A stretch of 64,000 nt of DNA from Gambelia wislizenii. Taxonomy: Eukaryota > Chordata > Lepidosauria > Squamata > Crotaphytidae. Made by a program: the position numbers and the translations under genes. This document shows, in pieces, positions 7,908-23,000 of the stretch (the stretch's first letter is position 1; every line of letters begins with the position of its first letter). The stretch is from NCBI GenBank assembly GCA_030847615.1, contig JAUMIR010000012.1:2969501-3033500 (forward strand), written 5' to 3'. Under the pieces are notes generated by a model. It did not search any database. It was not told the DNA's origin and saw only the letters and a list, made by a program, of their open reading frames with translations.

Positions 7908-10900
7908 CTGGGGAGGGAGGGAAAGAAAGAAAGAAAGATGGAGGGCGATTCCAAGTGGCTAATTCTCTATTTTAAAAAGCTACCACTGTAGCTCCACCAA
8001 AGCCTTAAAACAGAAGTTTTCAAAAGTGTGGCCCTCCAGATGTTGTTGGACTACAACTCCCATCTGACCTAAGCTGAGATCCTTCATTGTACTTATGCAG
8101 AGTTAATCTTCATTCACGTAGTTTAAGGGGTGGTTGCACAACTGTTGAATATTAGTGTTGGACAACCAATTGCATAACTCCAAAATGTTTGTGGTTTCTG
8201 CAACCCCAGTGAATCAAGGGGTCCATGGAAGACATGGAAGATGAGTAGTTATGTGCCATCTGCGAGTAGTTCAGCACAGCACCACCCACAGTTGTGCAAA
8301 AGTGAACTTGGACAGTGCGCCAAGGGCCAAAAAAGTACAACTGCATGGGTTAGGGAACTTAAACATGCTCAGAGCATCAACCGGATGCCACCCCTATCCA
8401 CCGCAGGCAATGGTGAGAAATTCTAGAAGTTGAAAGTCCAATAACACCTGGAGGGACACAATTTGCCCACCTTTGAAGGAATTGCAAAACAGTCTATGCA
8501 ACACATCTTCCAAAGCTCTGTGTGGCTTTGTCTTCCCAGTTACCTGGCGTATCTGTCCACTCTTGTATCCCAACTTCTTAAAGCCTTTGCTCCTTCAGCT
8601 CTGTCATCCTCAGATGCCCAAAAGTTTCCCGTTCCACCAAATTACTTATCCCTTCCCCCCCCCCCCGCTGTTTCTTAGGGCTGATACTGCCTCCCATGAT
8701 GTCCCCTTCCTCAAATCCTTCCCCCAAACCCACTTTTCCCTTGAACCCTTTGGTATAACCCCTTCTTCCCCTGCTGCTGAGGCTCCGGCATACTTGCTTT
8801 AAATCAAGGTATATTCTGCCCTCCCCACCTCCACCTGTGTATCGCTTCCCCTGTCATCATCCGCTGTGGGAAATTCTAGACTGTTAGCTCCTGGGATTCA
8901 TAGACTGACAAATTCTCCCTTATTTTCCTTGTTTGTTTTCTGGGCTGTGAGGCGGTGCTCTGGAATAGTTTCTTTCTGATGCTTCGCCTGCATCTGTGGC
9001 TGGCATCTTCAGAGAATGGTTGGGTAGGAGTGTGTGTGGAGTTTATATGCTGTGAACCCCTGTAGGGTAGTACAGCTGTCCCTTCATATTTGCTAGGGTT
9101 TGGTTCCAGGACCCCCTTTCGTGGATACCAAAATCTGTGAATATTCAAGTCCCATGATATGCAAAGGCAGAGCCAAATGGTGTCCCTTATATAAGATGGC
9201 AAAACAAGGTTTGCTTTTTGGATTATTATTTTTTTAAGAATATTTTCAAGCCGTGAATACTTAAATCCATGGATACCAAATCCGTGGATACAGAGGAACA
9301 ACTGTATATGTAAATTTGTGTAATTGAATGGTTAGTTTCTGGGTATAGAAATGCAAGGCTCGTTAGTGCCTGTTTGGCTGATGGTTGGTTAATGGTCCAT
9401 TATCTGCTGGAAATTCCCCTGTCCCTGGGTGGAATTCCTTTGTAAGTGTTGAGTTTTGATTCTATTGTATTTCAAAACTGGGAGCCAGATTTTGTTTACT
9501 TTGAGGGTTTCTTCTTTCCTGTTGAAGTTGTCCAGGTGTTTGTGGATTTCAATAGCTTCTCTGTGCATTCTGACATAATAGTTGTTGGCCTAGTCTAGAA
9601 TTTCAGTGTTTTAAATAGCATTTTGTGTCCAGGTTGGTTTATCACATGTTCTGCTACTGCTGATTTTTCTGGCTGGCCCAGTCTGCAGTGTCTTGCATTT
9701 CTATACCCAGAAACTAACCATTCAATCACACAAATTTACATATCCTCCCCAACAGGAGTTCACAGCACATAAATTCCACACACACCTACCCAACCATTCC
9801 CTGAAGATGCCAGCCACAGATGCAGGCAAAATGTCAGAAATAAACTATTCCAGAACATGGCCTCACAGCCCGGAAAAAACCCAAGGAAAATCTATGGATG
9901 CCGTCCGTGAAAGCCTTCGACTTCACATTTCCCTTATTTCCTAGGATCTCTCTTATTCAAGCTAATTTTTTGGGATCCTCTGGGCTCCCTTATTGACCTT
10001 CTATTTCTCCCATATATTTAGGAAGGTCTAACATTCAGTTGTCAAGGGCAAGCAAGTCGGCACACAGAGGGAACCTATTTAGGCTGGATGTGTGTGTGTG
10101 TGTGTATAGGAGGATAATCAAAAAGCAAGCCAGAAAACTCCTGCTGCTTGAGGTGTGTGTTTGCGTTTATGTCAGAGAGGGTGTGTGTGTGTGGGAGAGG
10201 CAGAGAGAGGTATGTGTGTGTTGTTGCATCTGTGTGCATGTGAGAAAGGAAAGTGTATGTTTGCATGTCCCTGGAAGAGAGGGGAACGGGGTACGGGCAT
10301 GCTTTTCCATCTCTGTATATAAAAGAAGGTTTAGGATTTGTGTGGGGTGAATGTGTGTCTTTGTGTGTCTGTTTTGATAACATATCTGTAACAGTTCTTT
10401 CCATTTCCTTTAAACTTAGTTGTGGTGCTTGGGATCTTTTTAGAATAGCTTTGGTTGTTGTTCTTTTTGTTGTTTAAGTTCCTTGGATAGTGCATACAGA
10501 CACAAACATACAAAGCCACTCAAAATCTTAAACAATATGTCCTGTCCATTAAAGATGGAATCTTATGCCAAGGAACATTTGCTGGAGTGATGTCACGCTG
10601 CTAAAAGAGCTATGTTTGGGGCATTGCGGGGCTCTCTAGTCTGACCCTTAATATTGCTGTCACACTATACCAAGGAACATTTGCTGGAGTGATGTCACAC
10701 TGCTAAAAATGTATAAAATTTGTCGCAACTGGGGAACAAGAGGATTTGTCCTCCTGTCTTTTCTAAAGCGCAATGTATATTGATGGCACAAAATGACTCG
10801 AGGCACTGTTTACATGCAAGTAATGAAGTTGCTTCTCATTTTCCAACAGAGGGAAAAAAATGATGTCAATATCAGCAGCATTTCCAAGTTCTAAATATTT

Positions 10901-13900
10901 ACAAAGTCCAAACCAAAGATAAATTTCAAGTCTGAAAATCCCAGCCAAAGATAAATTGGCTGTTGTAACAGGGGTAGTAGGAGGCGGAAAGGGATCACTT
11001 TTGTGATCCCCTTAAAAATGTGGCTGAACAGAGGTTTCTGTTTATAGATTTTGGTAAAAAAAAAAAAATGGACTTGGTGGCCTGAACTGAATACAATTTG
11101 TTCCAAATTTTGAGAGTGCCAAGAAACCCCATGCGCTTGCAGAACTTGCATGTGGCTTTTCTGAGATAACCCAGGCCACAATACCTACCATCAGAATGGC
11201 ATAGCATCAGTCCCTGCATGAGGAATTATCCATTGGTGGTGCTACTTTGGCCTTGTGTTGAATGGCAACATTGCACCAGAAAATATGAAATAGAATGTAC
11301 GAGTGAATGTTTTTCTACATGTGCACTGCTTAACAATAATAATTTTATTGTGGTCAATGACCATATTCCAAAATTCATCTACATACGTAATATACATACA
11401 CCTGGAAACATTAACAAAATATAAATATAAATGTAAACATAAGTCATATAAAATATGACATGTGCATTGCTTGCACCATCCTGCTATTGTGACCTTGAAC
11501 TGAATGAAAATTTTGCACATTGTATAATGTCTAACCACCATCCGAGAATGCATGCAGATACTGTATAAAATATCAACAGGATTCTAGCTATATATAATAG
11601 TCATGGATATGGACTTTTTGTGTGTGCGGGGAGGGAGGTTAGCAGCATAGTGACTAAGAGACTGAACTAGGATTTAGGAATATTCAAACACACAGCCATG
11701 TTAGTCTGTATTATCAGAATAAAAATATATAAAGGAATCTTGTAGCACCTTTGAAAGATAACTGAAATATAGTTACTACTACATATTATCTTATTTTATT
11801 TGTTGAATTGATACCCCACCTTTCTCCCATGATGAGAACCAAGGCAGTTTACAATAATATGAAACAAGGTTTGGTTAAAAAGTTATTTTGCAAAAGTTAA
11901 AAAAAGAGATAAGCAATAGGATTATTTTTAAAAAGCATGGTTACAAACAAACAGTTAAAACTCGTTTAAAACATAAGAAAAGATTAAAAGCACAGCACAC
12001 CACTTCACACACATGACTGCTACATAATTCAAATTTCAGATTTCTGCCTGCCTGAATTAAAAGGTCTCCCGCTGTCGGCAGAAAGAGAACAGAAGGGGGG
12101 GGCAGCCATGCTTCCTGTGGAAGGGAGTTCCACAGCCTGGGAGCACCCATTCCTCACCAAATGTCCCTGTGAAGGGACACAGGGGCTTTTCCACACTACA
12201 CAAACATGGCACTCTGATTCCACTTTAATCACCCTTCATGTGGAATCCTGGGAACTGTAGGTTGGGAAAGCACTAGAGCTTTTTGGCTGAGAATCATAAG
12301 TACCCCTCCTTAAACTACAAATCCCAAGCTTCCATAGGAATCCACCATGGTGGTTAAAGTGGAATCATACTGCTATAACTGTGTAGTAAGAAAGGGCCCT
12401 TGCAAGAGAAACCCCTCCCCTGCAGATATTAATCCTTGAGCTGGCTTGTATGGGGAGATATGGTCTGTAAGATCATCTGGACTCAAACCATGTAGGGCTT
12501 TAATGGTCAAAACGAACACTTTGAAAGCTTTGGAGAGCTGGGCCAAAGCTAACAAAATGAAATTCAATACAGAGGAATGTAAGGTACTGTACTTAGGGTG
12601 GAAAAATGAAATGTATAGATATAGGATGGGAGAGACCTGGCTGAATGAGACTACGTGCGCAAGGGATCTAGGAGTCCTAGTAGACCACAAGTTGAACATG
12701 AGTCAACAGTGTGATGCGGCAGCTAAAAAGGCCAATGTGATTTTGGGCTGTATCAATAGAAGTATAGTGTCCAGATCAAGGGAAGTAATAGTGCCACTCT
12801 ATTCTGCCTTGGTCAGACCTCACTTAGAATACTGTGTCCAGTTCTGGGCACCACAATTCAAAAAGGATATTGACAAATTGGAGCATGTCCAGAGAAGGGC
12901 AACTAAAATGGTGAAAGGTCTGGACACGATGCCTTATGAGGAGAGACTTAGGGAGCTGGGTATGTTTAGCCTGGAAAAAAGACGGTTAAGGGGCGATATG
13001 ATAGCCCTGTTTAAGTATTTGAAGGGGTGTCATGTTGAGGATGGAGCAGGCTTGTTTTCTGCTGCTCCAGAGACTGGAACACGGAGCAATCGATGCAAGC
13101 TCCAGGAACAGAGATTCCACCTCAACATTAGGAGGAACGTTTTGACAGTAAGAGCTGTTTGGCAGTGGAACGCACTCCCTCGGAGCGTGGTGGGGTCTCC
13201 TTCCTTGGAGGTCTTTAAACAGAGGCTGGATGGCCATCTGTCGGGGATGCTTTGATCATGATTCCTGCATGGCAGAATGGGGTTGTACTGGATGGCCCTT
13301 GGAGGTCCCTTCCAACTTCATGATTCTATGTCTTGGAGTGTGGTGGAGTCTCCTGCCTTGGAGGTCTTTAAACAGAGGCTGGATTGCCATCTGTCAGGGA
13401 TGCTTTGATCTTGATTTCCTGCGTGGCAGAATGGGGTTGGACTGGATGGCCCTTGTGGTCTCTTCCAACTCTACAATTCTATGATTCTATGAATTCTGCC
13501 CAGAAATGGAGTGGCACCAGTGACGTTGTTTCAACGCGGAGTCAGATGATCCCTGTAACCAGCCCTTTCCGAGCGGAAGCTTTTGTGGACTCCAGTTCAC
13601 TCCATCAGATGCGTCCGATGCATTTGATGAAGTGGACTTTAGCCCACGAAAGCATACGCTAAAAATGTCTTCCTCTCCATTTCAGAGGAGCTACAGGATT
13701 CTTTTATATATTTTTTTTGTATTGTTGTTGTAGTAGTGTGCCTTCAAGTTGTTTCCGACTTATGGTGACCCTAAGGCGACCCTATCATGACGTTTTCTTG
13801 GCAAGATTTGTTCAGAGGGAGTTTGTCATTGGCATCAGAAACTCACCTGTTCATTTCTCACCTGTAACACAAACTCACAAGGTAGACTTAGGCATTGTCT

Positions 13901-16900
13901 ATCCCCTTCCACCCTGTCCCATACCCCTGCCTGCAATACACAGATTATAATATTCACCTACCTTAAAAGGTTGTTGTAAGGCTTACAAAACAATGTATGG
14001 GGAGCACTCTGAGCACTTGAAAAGACTATACACTGATATTTGATCAGAATTATTGCACCAGTTGCAAGCTACCTACCATCTGAAGGTTAAGCTTCACAGA
14101 GCCAGTGGAAGGAGACAGAGGAAAGAGACAGAAGAGGACAGAAAGAGAGGAGAATGAAATGGGTTAAGTATGCTTGCTGCTATCGTATGTCCAACAAAGT
14201 CTAAGTATGCATCATCATCATCATCATCATCATCATCACAAAATGCATGCTAGGTTTTGAAAACACAGGTCAAGGAACAGTGGGACAGCAGCTGTAACCA
14301 AACAGTAAGGCAGCCTTAATAAAATGAACAAATGGAATCCGACTGCAAAATCGGCACGTGTAATTCTCATCAAATTACATACTGTGGTGTGTTTTTTTTT
14401 CAAAGCAAAATTTGGCTTGGGGGCTGACTGACTCCAGATGTACAGATGGATGTTGCCAATCTGGATTCTAAAGAAGACGGACCCACGCAGGGGTTAAGCA
14501 ACCCTCCCCTCTTCAAGCCATGTGAGAAATTTTGCTAGCCCATACCACAACTCTTCAAGTCTCCCTTGGAATTCTGCAATTCTTTGTCTAAGGACTTTAT
14601 CAGACTAGCGTCTAAAAATGCTGTACTGCCACTATTGAGGAAAGCAGAAACATAGTGGCATTATTATGCTTATTCTCGCATGTCGCCGTAATCACATAAT
14701 ACTACCGCCACAGAATTATTGCACAACCACCAACAACACTTTAAGAGTGAGATTTTACTTCTGCGGTTTAGCATGGGTGAGATTTGGGTGGTTCTCACAA
14801 GAAGTGTGCTTAAAAACTCAACAAACTCCTTAATTTACAAACTAAATCAACAAATAAACACTTAATCCTAAAAACATGCAAACAAAACTGGACTGGTCAT
14901 TAAAAGAGCATGTTGTACATAATTTCATGTTCTCACCAGGACATTTTCTTGCTGGGAATGGGGAGGGGGGAAGAGGACAACCCATTCATGCTGTAATCTC
15001 GTGATTACAGCGGGACGTGATTTTACACGCTCTTCAATACCATGAAAACAGCAATATCGAGAGCTATTGATGTCTTGTCCCATCAGTTAAAAGGGACGTG
15101 TGATTGATGCCTGGAGCACACAGCCACCATGGGAAGACCACGATGCTACTGTGACATCATAATTGTGCAATTTTAGCCTTGTCTGATAAGGTCCTGAGAA
15201 CGAACATCCAGATCTGCTTAGGAGTTTTGCCTTAGAGCAGAGGTGAACCTGAGGCTCAAGCAGCCTCAAGGCTGGGTTTTGCACCCTTCTTTTCCTGGCC
15301 ACCCCTCACCCTATTAATTGCCTCTCCTGGAAGCCAGGAGGAGCAGCCATTGGCCTTTGAAATAGGTTGCCAGGCCTCCTGGGACTCTTTAACACCAAAA
15401 TATACACCCCTTTTTCATATCGAAAAGTGGTTTTCCAGCCATGTCCAGGTTTGGGGTATTTTTGAAGTCTATGTGGTGCTTGGAGGGTCTTAGGGCAAAA
15501 AAAAAAAAAAAAAGTGTCTCCCTAGATCCACTGTAGTTGGCCACTCTTGCTTCAAACTTTTAGTCTTTTAGTCTTGCTTGTATTTGTATTTTATGTGATT
15601 TTAGTTAGGTTGGTTTTTAACTTTATATTAATTTAATAACTTTTTATGGGGGAGGGTGGTGTTTAGGGATTTTAGTTAGCATTGTTGCATTGTAATTCCT
15701 GTAAGCCACCCCAATTGTTTTTAACAGAGGGGTGAGGTAAAAATAAATAAATAAATAAATAAATAATAATTATAATTATTCCTTTGAGATGTAGTGATTT
15801 CCTGTCTCCTTTTCCAAGAACTTCCACTCATCTCAGTAAATCATCTCTATTTCTCTCCCGCACCACCCCATTGTTTTTGCTTGAGCAGGCATTCCCAGAT
15901 CTACTCCAAAAACTAGCTGTAGGTGAAATTTCGGTGGCAACACTAACTGCTTCTGCTACATCTTGCACCCAAGCTCTGCTGTTGGGGAACCATGCCTTTT
16001 GGGGACCCACATCACCTCTGCCATTTCGTACCTGCTCCAACTGCAGCTGGGTGATCCTTTGAGACATCAAGTCTCCCAGCATGATCTCCACGTAAGGGTA
16101 ACTGGAGCCAGTTGAGGGGCGCTGGGTGCGTGTCGACTGGATCTCTTTCAGAGAGAAGGTCACAATGGGCTCCTGGAGGAGGAAAGAGGAGGAGAATCAC
16201 ATCATCGCTTGGTCATCTCAAAAATGCCCTTAGTCTGTCTGTTGCCACTTTTGTTTCCTTCTTTAGCATTAGTGTTCCCAGTTCTCAGGACCCGGCCTGG
16301 CGTCTCTGGGACTAGACAACCTTCTCCAGTCCTCGAGGGAAAGGGAAGAATCTCAGAGCAAGAGCACTATCTTGAAAGTGTGTGTGTGTGTGTGTTTTCC
16401 TTATTTTTAGTTTTAGTGTTTTTTATTTGAATGCCATAGTCCATGCAAGAGAGTCAGTGTGGTGTAGTGGTTTAGGTACTGAATTAGGACTCTGGAGACC
16501 AGGGTTCAAATCCCCACTTGGCCATGGAAACCTAAGGAGTGACCTTGGGCAAATCACAGACTCTCAGCCTCAGAGGAAGGCAAGGGCAACCCCCCTCTGA
16601 GCAAATCTTGCCAAGAAAACCTCATGATAGGTTCACCATAAGTCAGAAATGAATTGAAGGCACACAAAAACCACCACCACAACCCCTCTAGTTTATCAGT
16701 TGCTGGGGAATACAAGAGGGAGGCTTCAATTGTCCTCATGTCCCACTTGTGGGTGTCTTATAGGCAACTTGCTGGCCACTGTGTTAGGACCATACACTTA
16801 GGAGGAAGCATGCATGAGTTTAGGAAAGGATCCTGAGCCCACAAGACCTACATGGGTTTCCTTGTTCAAGAAGTTGAGCCCATTCTGGTTCACGGCCAAG

Positions 16901-19900
16901 ATGCAGGGGGAGACAATGGTGTTGTTGCTGCAACTCTGGATGTAGAAGAAGGATGAGCCGAACATGGGGAAGGCACTCAGGAGCCCTGGGCACAGGAGAG
17001 GGATTGGGTGGTCAGCAATGCCGCTAGTATCACCCCCTGCTCTGATAGTGTAACTGCCAACATTTTCAGACAACATCTTACCTAGAAACTGTGCACGTGC
17101 CTGGTGGGCATTCAAAGCCTGTGCTTGCTGGATGTGGTACGTGACCATGTCCAGCCACGCCTGGGCCTTCTGCAGATGATACAACTGGGGTGGGATGTAG
17201 TCCTGAACCTCCCGTCTTGGAGTGGGGAACAGAAGCACAAGGAGAGAAGTCAAACATGCAGCCTAGGATGGGGATGGGTGGTTAGGTTTACAACCCCCAC
17301 ACTCTTCTTTTTCTGGCAATAAAATGGTGAATTGCATGCCCTCCATCATTTCAGAGATGAAAACCAGGATGCGTGTGGCCAAGCAACATCAGAGTGTGGT
17401 TAAGATGGGAAAGGTTATGAATGAGGAAGAACACCCCAGCTAGGAGAGGCTGCAACATCTTGCTTTTGCCTGAGCCTACTGGGAAGGGCAAGACTTCACC
17501 CTCCTCTTCCTCTTCTCTCCTTGCTGCTTAGTTGAGTGCAAACTGCTTTCACATGTTGGACTCGGTTTGCAGCGATCCAAGTAAGCTGAAGACAAGCTGG
17601 AAAGTGGGACATTTTAAAAGCAGCTGAAATGAAGGGAGATTAATTGGGGTTGTCCCTGCCAAATTTGGAGAGCTGAAGGGAATATGAGCTGTCTGGATAA
17701 GTGATAGATCACACCTGCAAAGTTGTTTCCTTCACTTGGTTCTGCCCTATGTAACACTGGGGACCCATCTTTCCAGAGGGCTTCCCCTTTTTTGGGGTGC
17801 ACCCCAGTCCAGAGGGGCTGTTATTTGGCCATAGAGATCTAGAGTGTTGCCCCTGAGATTATCTGGACAGAATTCACTGCTTAGGGGTCCAGTTTTACCA
17901 ATATAATGTAACTGAAATATTTATAGTCAGCCCTCCACATTTGCTGGGGTGAGGGGCACAGGACCCCCATGAAAGTGGAAAAACTGCAACCATCTCTTGC
18001 TCCCCCAAACCAAATTGAACATGCACAAAAAGTGTGATCCACGGATTCAACCCACTGCAGATGCCTTTGAGGTGGTGGAGTTCCTTCACAAGTCAGAAGC
18101 AGGAGGCTGGCAGGGCTGGCACCACCTGGGCCATCAGGCAGAAGATATTCTAATGACTAGGGGCCACAGCAAAGAAGGCCCTCCACCTCTAGCTGCAAGG
18201 GGATGCTGGAACTCATCAGCTCAAGGGCTCTAATGCTTTCCTCTGCTATAGATCACCTGCTACATCCATTGACCAGCAAGAAAGTTTAACTTATAGCATT
18301 GGTGGGTGTCTGTTTTTGGTACCAAACCAAACCTTGAGGAGGCCTGGAATTGTGACCAGTGCCATCTCAGTGCAAATGGGACCAGCCCCAACCTAGCCTC
18401 ACCCCAACCGAGAGGCACCTACAGGGTTGGCAGGTAGACACTGTCCTTGGCTCGGTGTTGCAGGGCAGCCAATCTGGAGACTTGCTGGAACTGTTGCTCG
18501 CTTGGCTTCATGGGAGGGATGGTGTTGAAAAGCCCTTTGAGGTAATCGGGCAGGACCTGACAAGAGAGACAAGAGCCACTGAGCGCTGGGTTGGGGATGA
18601 GGGGAGATGTAGTCCAACACATCTAGAAGGTGACAGGCTGGGGAGGAAGAACTGTTCTGGCCAACTTGACCAGGTTTATGAAATGCCTCTCTGCTTTCCA
18701 AACATTGCCACTGGCAAACCCTAGGGAAATGGGTCAATAGCATAGCAAGTCCCTCTCTTCTCCCCTTCCTAGCCATCCAGGTCCTGTTACATGTTGGCTG
18801 GTGGTTTCCATGTCAGTGGGGTGGTGAAACTGCTCCAGGTCTTAGTCCAAACTTTGCAGGAGCTCCCCATGGTATTGCCCTCTACTCCCTAAAGAAGTTC
18901 AGCACCTTGGATAGCTGCATTATCATTTGGACTAAATCCCAGAGTGGATAGGAGTTGCCTCTCGGACAATGGAAGCCACCACCAGTTGCTCCTGGAGGTA
19001 GTCTAAGCTCTGAAACGCCTTTCCCGTCTCACCTGATTGTAGTGCATGGTGACGTAGAGCTCATTGTCAAATTTTAACGGCTGGGCCCAGATGACGCGTC
19101 GGTACCAGAACATGTAGCTGCTGTCCATGTGCTCCATCTCCATGGCAACGTCAAGGATGTACTCCTTTTTGTTCAAAGGGCGGACGTTCTGATCTGCGTG
19201 GGTGAAATGGCAAGGGGACCTGGATGAGTTTTACAGAGCAGCCAGTAAAGTTCCCATTTGTCCAAAGTACAGCCTGCCCTTAGTATGGAGGTTTGTCTCA
19301 TGGGAAATAAAGCTCCTTCTTCCAAATGAGGAACCTAACTTCACCACTGGTGGTGGCAAATGACATCCCAGACCTTGCAGAAGTTACCTTATTTGGGTTT
19401 TCTGTGGTTTTTTCCCAGGCTGTGAGGCCATGTTCTGGACGAGTTTATTCCTGACTCTTCCAGAACATGGCCTCACAGCCGGAAAAAACCCCACAGAAAA
19501 CCCATGGATGCTGGCTGTGAAAGCCTTCGACTTCACATTACCTGGTTTGGTCTACAACTCTGAGAATCACTTTTCCGGTTGCAGGAGTTCTGTTTACTTT
19601 CACAGGCTCCAGATAAAGGAGAGTTCAAGATTTTGCATACCTTGGCTCAGTCATTATGCATTTGAGCATTGGAGAATGTTACATAAGGATTATTAGTGGA
19701 AAATCTCACACTTGGTGGCCACAGCAGTGGGGCAGGAGGAGGTCCTCACATCGGTGGCAGAGGTGGAGATAAAGGAAAGCCCTCACTGGCCCCAATGTAG
19801 TTGACCAGCCCTCCCCTATAGCCCCATGGCAGGGGGTAGCTTCCAGGTCAGTGGAGTGCTGAATCTGTTCCAGGTTTTAGTCTGAACTTGAAAGGTGTTA

Positions 19901-19991
19901 TCCAAGGTGTTGAACCTATTTAGCATTTCAGATGCCTCCTTCATAGTTCAGAGTAAAATGTCCCCCATGCATCTGGAAGTCGCCACTCAGA

Positions 19992-20023
<32 letters not shown>

Positions 20024-23000
20024 TCTCTGGCTTATTTATATCCCGCCCCTCAATCGGGGCAGCTTACAACATTCTCTCCTCTTTAGTCTGATTGGACTCA
20101 CTTTTGTTGGTGACAGCAAAAATGATGTACTCCTCAAAGGCCTCGGGGCGGTGCAGACCCATTTCGTAGCATATCTCCTCTATTACATCCTGAGCAACCT
20201 AGAAAAGTGGATAAGACAGGGTGACTGACAGCTGAACCATGCAGAACTTTAAATAATATCTTTTCCCTAATGTAGCATGCAAGTTTTGGAGCTACACAGA
20301 ACTCTTCCACAGGCTAGATTTTGTTTTTGTTTTTAAAAGCAGGTGGAAGAGATGTTTCTGGGGAAAGGATATGACTGTTATTCATGTGTTCACCTGAACA
20401 CACTTAGGGCTAAAACTGGGAATGATGTTGTGAGTGGACCCATAAGCCTCACCCCTCAACATCCTTGAACACCTGGAAGTATGTTAGACCATGGGGTTGT
20501 CTATATGAGGCAAAAAGACACGGATTGCTCTGCAGTGAAGACAACTTGCAGTAGCTACAATTTACATTGGAAACTGCTTAGATGTGTACATTGCTATTGC
20601 TTAAAAACAATTTGTAAGCCACTCTGATAGCCTTGTGGCTGAAGAGCGGGGTATAAATAACTAAAATAAAATAAATAATAAATAAATTTGTCATAATGGG
20701 TTTTTTGTGTGTGTGTGTGTGTTTTTTTAAAGTAGATCGCAAGCATGTGAAGCTATCTGCATTGGCTGTGCAAATCTGGCATGGTGGCTATGAGTGAATT
20801 ACTCACTTTATATTCTCATCAGTTGCTGCTGCCAAACAGTATTTTTTTAAAAACAAAAGCATACCTAAGGTGTGAAAGTGTGCTATTTTGCCTTAACAGA
20901 AAAAGCAAAAACCCCAACCCCCTGTTTTATCGCATTAGCACTTGCTCGTTAAGGCAAAAAAACCCAAAACCAAATAAATTTGCATCGCTTGTCCCAATGA
21001 GCAGGAATGTGCATTCCCCCCACTTAAAAAAAAAAAACAACACCAAAACTCCGGGGAAAACCATGAAGGCTTTTCCTGAGGAGCCTATGGTGTATTTATC
21101 CCCCTTCCTTCTGACTATGGCAGTATGATGCAGGATGCCATTAAGACAGATTGTATTCTCCTCGCATTCCACCGTATTTTCGCTGTTTAGACAACTGCCA
21201 CTATTCATTGAGCCCAAAAATCCGGAGAAGTCTCAGCACCCACATTCATCTAAATGTGGTCACAAAGCAGGAACTCTGATAAGGGACAACCAAGACAAAG
21301 GAGGGTTGTGTTTCTTTTCTTTTGGACCTTTTCACCACAGCCATTAAATGCAACAGTCCAGCCTGGCTGACAAAGTTCAGAGTGTGGTTTCTTTGTGGGA
21401 CTGGGCACGGGTCCTCCCTTTTCTGCTCACCGAACAGGTTTTGATTTTTAGGTGCCTTTCGATCCCTCCTGGCAAGAGGAAGAGTTGGCGCTTGGAGCTC
21501 CGTCCGGCCTTTACAGAGGAAGAAAGGAAACAGAAAGTCAAAGGTTGGGATATAGTTGCAACTGGGTTGAACTTGATAAAATGAAATTCAACAGAGATAA
21601 ATGCAGAATTCTACATTAAGACTACAAAAGCCATTTAGGTATAGGATGGGGGATACTTGGCTTAGTAGTACTCCATATGAAAACGACCCTGGGATTATTG
21701 TTGATCGTAAATTGAACATGAGCCAGTAATGTGATGCTGCAGCAAAGAAGGCAAATGCTATCTTAGCTTGCATTAATAATCAGGCCTCATCTGGAGTATT
21801 GTGTTCAGTTCTGGGTGCCTCATTTTAAGAAGGATAGAAACCAGTTGGAGTGGGTTCAGAGGACAATGAGGAAGATGAGAGGTATGGAGAACAAAACATA
21901 TGAGGAGAAGCTGAAGGTGCTGGGCATGGTCATCTTGGTGAAAAAAAAACTGAGGGGTGATCACACTCTTTAAATATCTGAAGGGCTGCCACAAAGCAGG
22001 CCTGTTGTCTACTGCCTCAGAGGATAGAGCTAGGTGTAATGGTTTCAAGTTAGAGGAGAGTAAATTTCCACTGAACATTAGAAGGAACTTCTTGACAGTG
22101 AGAGCAGTTCGCCAGTGGAACAAATTGCCTAGACATGGGTTCTCCTTCTGGACACAGTATTCTAGGTGAGTCCTGACCAAGGCAGAATAGAGCAGCACTA
22201 TTACTTCCCTTGATCTAGACACTATACTTATATTGATGCAGCCCAAAATCACATTGGCCTTTTTAGCTGCCGCATCACACTGTTGACTCATGTTCAACTT
22301 GTGGTCTACTAGGACTCCTAGATTCCTTTCAAACATAGTCCCATTCAGCCAGGTCTCTCCCATCCTATATCTATGCATTTCGTTTTTCTGCCTTAAGTGC
22401 AGTACCTTACATTTCTCAGTTGGACAGCTACTTGCTGAGGATGCTCTAGTCTAGCTAAAGATCATGCATTGAGCAGAAGATTGGACCTGATGGTGCCATA
22501 GGGTCCATTCCAACTCTACAATTCTATGTTACATCATTTTCTGAAGGACATTTAGCCCCAGAAAACCTACACAAACCCAGCTGAGTGGGTCTTTGCAGGG
22601 GGGGGGTGTCTCAAGAGTCTGTGTCTGGTGCTTTTCTCTGCCGCACTCACCCTAGAATATTTCTCTGTTTTCCAATATTCACTGAAAAGCAGTTTCTCAA
22701 CTGAACCACTGAGGAAATTGAGACGTAGTGAGATGCTTTCCAGTTTGGAACTTTTTCTATGCAAAATTCACATGAGGTTAAATATGTGTGTGTTTTTTTG
22801 CACAGAAAATGAGCTTCTCTGCAAAGGAAAACAACATCATCTGGGTATCCTGCAGTGCCCAATCCATTTCTTCTTCAATGGTTTTTTGTGGGTATTTTGC
22901 TGTAACGGTATAACAGCTTTTACTCTGACCTCTCCCCCTATCTTAGCCCCATCTTTGCCCTGGGAGTCGTGAGGACTGCCTGGGGGGCAAAATGGGGCAA

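Noticed and set aside
10039..10404. Cys/Val-rich and Thr/His-rich frames on both strands
   Set aside because: Products of GT-rich low-complexity DNA.
12446..13255. A 269-codon plus-strand open frame
   Set aside because: It is the CR1 LINE ORF2 3' part ([16 protein letters not shown] and related motifs) with the CR1 tail, and not a host gene.
16451..16690. A functional tRNA gene
   Set aside because: Only A- and B-box-like sequence remains. The cloverleaf is not formed and the element is dispersed with a LINE-type tail.
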